Part shown: positions 59,036 to 64,000 of the stretch, in pieces
Position numbering within the stretch: the stretch's first letter is position 1
Layout: the number at the start of each line of letters is the position of its first letter
Origin: Mycobacterium sp. GA-1285
GTDB taxonomy: Bacteria > Actinomycetota > Actinomycetes > Mycobacteriales > Mycobacteriaceae
Assembly (NCBI RefSeq): GCF_001499905.1
Contig: NZ_LQIS01000001.1
Coordinates: 124,001 to 188,000 of the forward strand
Length of the DNA: 64,000 bases
Reading direction: 5' to 3'
Notes under the pieces: model-generated
What the model was told of the DNA's origin: nothing
Seen by the model: the letters and a program-made list of their open reading frames with translations, nothing else
Databases searched by the model: none
Position numbers and translations under genes: made by a program

Positions 59036-59473
59036 TCACTCAGCCTCGACTCGTTTCTTGAGGTCCTTCAACGCGGTGTCCGTAAGGCGCCGTTCGGCTT
59101 TGCGCTTCAACAAGCCGATCATCGGAATGATCAGATCGACCGACAGCTCATAGGTGACGTCGGTCCCCGATCCCTTGGGCGACAGTCGATATGCGCCTTC
59201 CAACGACCTCAGCAGCGAGCTCGACACCAGCGACCACGTCACCGACTTGCGGTCAGGCGGCCAGACGTAGGACAAGACCATGGTGTCCTTGAGGACGGCG
59301 GCATCCAGCACGAGCCGGGCGGTCTTCGGATAGCCGTCAGCGTCGGCCTCGAGCACCTCGGTCTCCTTGTACTCGGCCACCCAGTCCGGATAGGACCCGA
59401 TGTCCGCGATGACGTCCATGACCGTCGAGGGATCGGCATCGATGTAGATGGTCTGCGCAGTCTTGTCCGCCAC
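59036..59473 (-). CDS. SRPBCC / polyketide-cyclase-like protein (TB16.3-like)
   Basis: A 145-residue START/SRPBCC-fold protein. The sequence (IYIDADPSTVMDVIADIGSY, VAEYKETEVLEADADGYP, YVWPPDRKSVTWSLVSSSLL, DVTYELSVDLIIPMIGLLKR) matches M. tuberculosis Rv2185c (TB16.3). These proteins bind hydrophobic ligands. It is translated just ahead of the ArsA-like ATPase (stop and start within a few bases), so the two likely work together. Confidence 0.93.
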   Translation of the reverse strand: MADKTAQTIYIDADPSTVMDVIADIGSYPDWVAEYKETEVLEADADGYPKTARLVLDAAVLKDTMVLSYVWPPDRKSVTWSLVSSSLLRSLEGAYRLSPKGSGTDVTYELSVDLIIPMIGLLKRKAERRLTDTALKDLKKRVEAE

Positions 59474-59513
59474 GTTGAAAATCTACCCTCCCCTGTCGTT
59501 GACGGCCGAACCC

Positions 59514-59903
59514 TCAGGCCAGCGGTGACACACCCACCGGACGCGTGGCCTCGAGCCGCTGCTTCACCTCGAATGCCATGTTCTTACCCGCGACCCGCCG
59601 GCGGTGGTTCATCTTCGCCAGATTCATCCTCGCCAGCTGCCACGCGGCCACCCCCGCCGGTTCAGCGTGCAGAAAATAATGCAGGACGACGCCGTCGAGC
59701 ACCGCCTCCAACCAGACCTCCATCGTCCCGATGAGCGCCCCCGTGACGGTCCACCGGTGGCCTTTGTCGCCACGATCCTCCACCACCGTCAGCCGCAGGT
59801 CGGGCCACCAACGACGCCAGCTCGCAGGGTCGGCGACGTAACGCCCGACCTCGGCGGGATCCGCCGCGACGAACGTGTCGTCAGCGATCTGAATGCTGTT
59901 CAT
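59514..59903 (-). CDS. Small SRPBCC-like polyketide cyclase/dehydrase family protein (Rv2186c-like)
   Basis: A 129-residue protein with the START-like beginning [60 protein letters not shown] and a C-terminal helix. It is a short relative of the gene downstream, 40 bases away, and likely in the same operon. No catalytic residue is obvious. Function unknown. Confidence 0.87.
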   Translation of the reverse strand: MNSIQIADDTFVAADPAEVGRYVADPASWRRWWPDLRLTVVEDRGDKGHRWTVTGALIGTMEVWLEAVLDGVVLHYFLHAEPAGVAAWQLARMNLAKMNHRRRVAGKNMAFEVKQRLEATRPVGVSPLA

Positions 59904-59995
59904 GGCATACCAGCTTCACACACGAGCGCGGCTGGCCGGATTCCGGCCGACTAGGCTGGATACGGCAAGAGCAGCCGCATCGAGAGGCCAAGACC

Positions 59996-61795
59996 GTGCG
60001 TGAGTTCAGTGTGCCCGCGTCCTTCACGGTGGAAGAGCACGACAATGTCGTCAGCGCCGTGTTCGACCACGCGCGCGACGATCCCGACCATGTGATCTTT
60101 CAGCGCCTCGTCGACGGATCATGGACCGATGTGACGTTCAGTCAGGCGGCCCACCAGATTCGCGCCGCGGCGCTCGGTCTGATCGCCAAGGGCGTGCAAC
60201 CGGGCGACCGCGTCGCGCTGCTGTCGGCCACCCGCTACGAATGGCCCATCCTGGACTTCGCGATCCTGGCCACCGGTGCGCTCACCGTGCCGATCTATGA
60301 GACCAATTCGCCCGAGCAGGTGAAGTTCGTGCTCTCGGACTCCGAAGCCGTCCTGGTCATCGCCGAAACCGACGCGCACGCCGACAAGATCGAGCACCTC
60401 AAAGGGGACCTGCCCGGGCTGCGGGAAGTGCTGCGCATCGAGGGCGCCGGCACGTCGGCGCTCGACGAACTCGCCGAGGCGGGAAAGTCGGTCGACGCCG
60501 AACAACTCGACGACCGGTTGGCTGGGCTCAAGGCCGCCGATCCGGCGACGCTGATCTACACCTCGGGCACCACGGGTCAGCCGAAGGGCTGCCAGCTGAC
60601 CCACTCCAACCTGGTGTACGAGATCCGCGGCGCCAAGGACTGCTTCCCGACACTGTTGACCGAGGGCGAGCGCATGTTGGTGTTCTTGCCCCTCGCGCAC
60701 GTGCTGGCCAGGGCGATCACGCTCGCGGCGCTCGCCAACAAGGTCACGTTGGGCTTCACCAGCGACATCAAGAACCTGGTCGCGACGTTCGCGGTGTTCA
60801 AACCGACCCTGGTGGTGTCGGTGCCGCGGGTGTTCGAGAAGGTCTACAACACCGCCCAGCAGAACGCCCGCAACGACGGTAAGGGCCGAATCTTCGAGAT
60901 GGCCGCCGACACCGCGATCGAGTGGAGCAAGTCGCTGGACACCGGCAAGGCCGGCCTTCTGCTGCGCGCCAGGCACGCGGTGTTCGACCGCCTGGTCTAC
61001 GGCAAACTCCGGGTGGCGCTGGGCGGCGACTGTCGCGGCGCCATCTCCGGGGGCGCTCCACTGGGCGCACGGCTTGGCCACTTCTACCGAGGGGTGGGAC
61101 TGACGATCTACGAGGGCTACGGCCTGACCGAGACCAGCGCCGCGATCACCGTCAACCGACTCGACAACGTCAAGGTGGGTTCGGTCGGAACGCCGTTGCC
61201 CGGCAACAGCCTGCGCATCAACGACGACGACGAGTTGCTGGTCAGGGGCGGCGTGGTGTTCAACGGGTACTGGAAGAACAAGGAGGAGACCAAGGCGGCC
61301 TTCTCCGACGGCTGGTTCCACACCGGTGATCTCGGTGCGATCGACGACGACGGTTTCCTGACCATCATCGGCCGCAAGAAGGAGATCATCGTCACCGCGG
61401 GCGGCAAGAACGTCGCCCCGGCGATCCTGGAGGATCGGCTGCGCGCGCATCCGCTGATCAGCCAGGCGATGGCGGTCGGTGACGCCAAGCCCTTCGTCGG
61501 CGCGCTGATCACCATCGACCCCGAGGCGATCGAGGGCTGGAAGGAACGCAACGGCAAGAACACCGACGCGTCGGTCGGCGACCTGGCCACCGATCCGGAC
61601 CTCATCAGCGAGATCGACCTGGCGGTCAAGGAGGCCAACGAGGCCGTGTCCAAGGCCGAGGGAATCCGCAAGTTCCGCATCCTCCCAGTGGATTTCACCG
61701 AGGACACCGGCGAGTTGACCCCGACGATGAAGGTCAAGCGAAAGGTGGTGGCGCAGAAGTTCGCCAGCGACATCGAGGCGCTCTATTCGCAATAG
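59996..61795 (+). CDS. fadD15: Long-chain fatty acyl-CoA synthetase FadD15
   Basis: A 599-residue AMP-forming acyl-CoA ligase starting at GTG 59996. The P-loop is [20 protein letters not shown], with [64 protein letters not shown] and [17 protein letters not shown] (catalytic Lys region) in order. It activates fatty acids for lipid synthesis or breakdown. It diverges from the Rv2186c-like gene and its 3' end overlaps pimB by 13 bases. Length is usual for this FadD group. Confidence 0.97.
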   Translation: MREFSVPASFTVEEHDNVVSAVFDHARDDPDHVIFQRLVDGSWTDVTFSQAAHQIRAAALGLIAKGVQPGDRVALLSATRYEWPILDFAILATGALTVPIYETNSPEQVKFVLSDSEAVLVIAETDAHADKIEHLKGDLPGLREVLRIEGAGTSALDELAEAGKSVDAEQLDDRLAGLKAADPATLIYTSGTTGQPKGCQLTHSNLVYEIRGAKDCFPTLLTEGERMLVFLPLAHVLARAITLAALANKVTLGFTSDIKNLVATFAVFKPTLVVSVPRVFEKVYNTAQQNARNDGKGRIFEMAADTAIEWSKSLDTGKAGLLLRARHAVFDRLVYGKLRVALGGDCRGAISGGAPLGARLGHFYRGVGLTIYEGYGLTETSAAITVNRLDNVKVGSVGTPLPGNSLRINDDDELLVRGGVVFNGYWKNKEETKAAFSDGWFHTGDLGAIDDDGFLTIIGRKKEIIVTAGGKNVAPAILEDRLRAHPLISQAMAVGDAKPFVGALITIDPEAIEGWKERNGKNTDASVGDLATDPDLISEIDLAVKEANEAVSKAEGIRKFRILPVDFTEDTGELTPTMKVKRKVVAQKFASDIEALYSQ

Positions 61796-62919
61796 AGCAA
61801 ATTCGACAATCGCCTCGCCTGGGTGTGCCACTGCCAGTTGTCCACCACCCAGCGCCGGCCTGCCGCGCCCATCCGCACCGCACGGTCGGGGTCGGCCAAC
61901 AGGTCGCTGACCGCCGCCGCGATCGCGCCCACGTCCCAGCCGTCGACCACCACGCCGGTTTCCCCGTCACGCACGGTCTCGGGCGCACCGCCCGACCGGC
62001 CCGCCACAACCGGAACCCCCGTCGCGGACGCCTCGAGGTAGACGATGCCGAGACCCTCGACGTCCAGTCCGGCGCCGCGGGTTCGGCACGGCATTGCGAA
62101 TACGTCGGCCATGGCGTGGTGGGCGGGCAACTCGTCGCTGGGAACGGCGCCGGTGAACACGACGTCGTCGGCCACCCCGAAGCTGTGCGCCAGCTCGTGC
62201 AAGGTCGACCGGTAGGGTCCGCCGCCGACGATCACCAACGCGGCACCGAGCACACGTTGCCGGATGGCGGGCATCGCCCGAATCAGCATGTCCTGGCCCT
62301 TGCGTGGAACCAGGCGAGACAGACACACGACGACGGGACGGTTGCCCAGCCGATAGCGGGTCCGTAATTCGGCTCGCGCGACCTCATCGGGGGTGAACCG
62401 GTCGGTGTCGACGCCCGGCGGCAGGTGTTCGAGCGCGGCGCGCGGCCCGAATGCCGACGCGAACCGGCGCCGGGTGTACTGGCTGACGTAGGTGACCGCA
62501 TCGGTACCGGATCCGATGCGCCGCAAGGCGTTTCGCGCCAAGGGCAACATCGACCAGCCGACCTCGTGGCCGTGGGTGCTGGCGATCACCCGGCGCGCGC
62601 CTGCCCCGCGGGCCAGCGACGCCATCAGCGCGAGCGGAGCCGCCGCACCGAACCACACCGTCTCCGCGGTGGTCTGCTCGATGAGGCGCCGCATCCGGCG
62701 GCTCACCGACGGCTCGGGAAGCATGAGCGTGGTCGGGTGCCGCACGACCCGATATGGCGCCTTCCGGTCGAACTCGTCGGAACCCTTCCACTTCGGCGCG
62801 TACACCGTGAGCGTGTGGCGCCCTTCGGTTTGGAGGTGGTCGACCAACTCCTGCAGATAGGACTGGATTCCACCTCGCCGCGGCGGAAAGTCGTTGGTGA
62901 CCAACAGAACCCGTGTCAC
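61783..62919 (-). CDS. pimB: Phosphatidylinositol mannosyltransferase PimB' (GT4)
   Basis: A 378-residue GT-B enzyme adding the second mannose to PIM1 with GDP-mannose. GTG 62919 ([20 protein letters not shown]) begins one base after the Rv2189c-like stop. [60 protein letters not shown] and [20 protein letters not shown] (EX7E) are typical. This is the initiating block for LM/LAM, to which MptA and Rv2181-like act later. Confidence 0.95.
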   Translation of the reverse strand: MTRVLLVTNDFPPRRGGIQSYLQELVDHLQTEGRHTLTVYAPKWKGSDEFDRKAPYRVVRHPTTLMLPEPSVSRRMRRLIEQTTAETVWFGAAAPLALMASLARGAGARRVIASTHGHEVGWSMLPLARNALRRIGSGTDAVTYVSQYTRRRFASAFGPRAALEHLPPGVDTDRFTPDEVARAELRTRYRLGNRPVVVCLSRLVPRKGQDMLIRAMPAIRQRVLGAALVIVGGGPYRSTLHELAHSFGVADDVVFTGAVPSDELPAHHAMADVFAMPCRTRGAGLDVEGLGIVYLEASATGVPVVAGRSGGAPETVRDGETGVVVDGWDVGAIAAAVSDLLADPDRAVRMGAAGRRWVVDNWQWHTQARRLSNLLYCE

Positions 62920-62920
62920 C

Positions 62921-63772
62921 TCAGCGACTCGCCCACTGCCGCCACTGGGCGAGCGCCGTATCGAGGTCCATTCCGAGGCTGTCTTGCACCGCCGTCGCGA
63001 CGTCGGGGTGGCCGGGTCCGCATGCCCGGTGGTACAGCTCGAGCAGCTTGCCGGTGCCGAACCGGTCGGCGATGAACCGGCTGAACCACCAGGCCCGGTC
63101 GTAGGCCAGCGACCGGGCGGGCCCGGACAGTTCGGCGTCACCGGGCAGCGTGAGAAGCGAGGCGTCCGGCATCGGCGCCGCGGGTCGGGCGACGAAGTCG
63201 GCCACACCCTCGGTGAGCCAGCGGGGCGCATCCGACGCGGTTCGGGCGCGGGCCGCGTAGTGAAACAGCTCGTGGCGCAACACGACTCGCAATGCCGCGT
63301 CGCTTCGGTCGACGGCACCGGGAGCGAACGTGATCCGCTCGGGGGTGGTGGTGGCCGCGGTGTGGGCGTCACCGCCGCCGATGGCGGCGAACTGCGCGTC
63401 GGTGCCCGCAACGGCGATCACGACCTCGCGCGGCCAGTGCGGGCCCCAGAACCCGGTAACCGCCGCCGCGGCGCCGTCCATCTCGGCCCGGATCCGTGAC
63501 AGCAACCCTTCGGTCCGCGGCCCGCCGAGATTGATCAACCGGACCGCACGGCCATCGGCGAGCGCGTGAACGCGTGATACCGCGGTCGGCGTGATCAGCG
63601 ACGCCGGCGTGGCCGGCGTGGCCATCATCGGCACGGACGGAACCTCGGATCGGCCGACGATCAGCAGCGCGCAGATCAGTTCGGCGATGAGTAGCGCCGC
63701 GAGCCTAGACCTGCTTCTCGCGTGCGCGACACCCCGGCGGTCAGTAGCGGCGGACGTTGTAGATCGGCGCAT
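62921..63772 (-). CDS. Membrane-anchored HExxH metalloprotease-like protein (Rv2189c-like)
   Basis: A 283-residue protein from ATG 63772, overlapping the NlpC/P60 gene stop by 32 bases. A basic N-terminus and helix (LAALLIAELICALLIVG) at about 23-39 give a signal anchor. The mature part has VVLRHELFHYAARART, a HExxH zinc motif with a downstream Glu in WLTEGVADFVARP, the gluzincin (peptidase MA-like) layout. It would act outside the membrane. In M. tuberculosis this is Rv2189c, with no defined role. Substrate unknown. Confidence 0.88.
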   Translation of the reverse strand: MRRSTTSAATDRRGVAHARSRSRLAALLIAELICALLIVGRSEVPSVPMMATPATPASLITPTAVSRVHALADGRAVRLINLGGPRTEGLLSRIRAEMDGAAAAVTGFWGPHWPREVVIAVAGTDAQFAAIGGGDAHTAATTTPERITFAPGAVDRSDAALRVVLRHELFHYAARARTASDAPRWLTEGVADFVARPAAPMPDASLLTLPGDAELSGPARSLAYDRAWWFSRFIADRFGTGKLLELYHRACGPGHPDVATAVQDSLGMDLDTALAQWRQWASR

Positions 63773-64000
63773 TGTCCACCGGGGCGACTCGCACCGGCGT
63801 GCCGTAGGTCGAGGCGTGCACCATCATTCCGTCACCGATGTAGATCGCCGTATGCGACGCGTCGGAGTAGTAGTTGACGACGTCACCCGGTTGCATCTGG
63901 TCCCGCGACACCGGCTGACCGCCCCGGGCCAGCGCCTGGCTGGAGTGTGGCAGCGAGATGCCGGCCTGTTGGAACGCCCACATCACCAGTCCTGAACAGT
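63741..64000 (-). CDS. ripC: NlpC/P60 peptidoglycan endopeptidase, C-terminal part (RipC-like)
   Basis: The C-terminal ~86 residues of an NlpC/P60 domain; the gene enters from the right edge. The catalytic Cys codon (63996-63998) sits in the CSGLVMWAFQQAG motif, His in DASHTAIYIGDG and another in MMVHASTYGTPVR. It cleaves D-Glu-mDAP bonds of stem peptides in daughter-cell separation. Its position beside pimB matches Rv2190c (RipC). The N-terminus, signal peptide and regulatory domain are outside the window. Confidence 0.9.
   Translation of the reverse strand, partial: CSGLVMWAFQQAGISLPHSSQALARGGQPVSRDQMQPGDVVNYYSDASHTAIYIGDGMMVHASTYGTPVRVAPVDNAPIYNVRRY

Overview
This is a high-GC actinobacterial window, almost certainly from a rapid-grower-type mycobacterium (Mycolicibacterium-like). 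The basis is gene content and order. From the lipoprotein/pyrD pair at the left edge, and again from about 24.2 kb to the right edge, the genes follow the order I recall for M. tuberculosis Rv2138-Rv2190c: lppL-pyrD-PEBP-M20 peptidase, then PRTase-wag31-yggT-sepF-ylmE-pgeF-ftsZ-ftsQ-murC-murG-ftsW-murD-mraY-murF-murE-pbpB-ftsL-rsmH-mraZ, then GNAT-lppM-idsA2-mptA-pknL-aroG and a cell-envelope glycosylation block ending at pimB and ripC.

Layout. 1-4.5 kb: conserved left flank (lipoprotein, DUF5703, pyrD, an unlisted 42-aa basic protein, PEBP, M20 peptidase). 4.57-24.2 kb: accessory segment between the M20 peptidase gene and the PRTase/wag31 block. It starts at a tRNA-Leu(GAG) followed by a tyrosine-recombinase gene broken by at least four frameshifts, then an F420-type nitroreductase-family gene, a membrane adenylate cyclase and a truncated hemerythrin gene. 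It then carries a nitrate-assimilation pair (NarK transporter plus a molybdopterin nitrate reductase fused to a CysJ-like flavoprotein), a DUF222/HNH protein, an alpha/beta hydrolase overlapping a giant cyclase-AAA-LuxR regulator, two tandem phospholipase D paralogues and an SRPBCC-epimerase fusion. 24.2-45.5 kb: the division and cell-wall (dcw) cluster, nearly all on the minus strand, with most neighbours joined by 4-base ATGA or GTGA overlaps. mraZ is first, behind a set of 10-bp-spaced GTGG boxes that look like its own operator. 45.7-64 kb: lipoprotein, isoprenoid, lipomannan, kinase, aromatic-pathway and PIM/LM/LAM mannosylation genes, ending in a metalloprotease-like protein and a partial NlpC/P60 hydrolase.

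How the parts work together: MraZ-controlled transcription would feed peptidoglycan precursor enzymes (MurE, MurF, MraY, MurD, MurG, MurC), the septal synthase pair FtsW/PbpB, the FtsL/FtsQ linkers, and FtsZ/SepF/Wag31. The right-hand block builds the mannosylated envelope (PimB, MptA, the alpha-1,2 mannosyltransferase, IdsA2 for prenyl carriers) and carries PknL beside its Rv2175c-like HTH partner.

The window looks like mostly core chromosome, and I found no clearly new multi-gene system. The best leads are local: the MraZ operator with a perfect hairpin, an open in-frame N-terminal extension of RsmH, in-frame minisatellites in several proteins (GNAT, FtsL, MurF, DUF222), a patch of foreign-looking codons inside murD, an ArsA-like ATPase without a normal start codon, a 60-bp duplicated hairpin unit between pknL and aroG, and the nitrate reductase-flavoprotein fusion.
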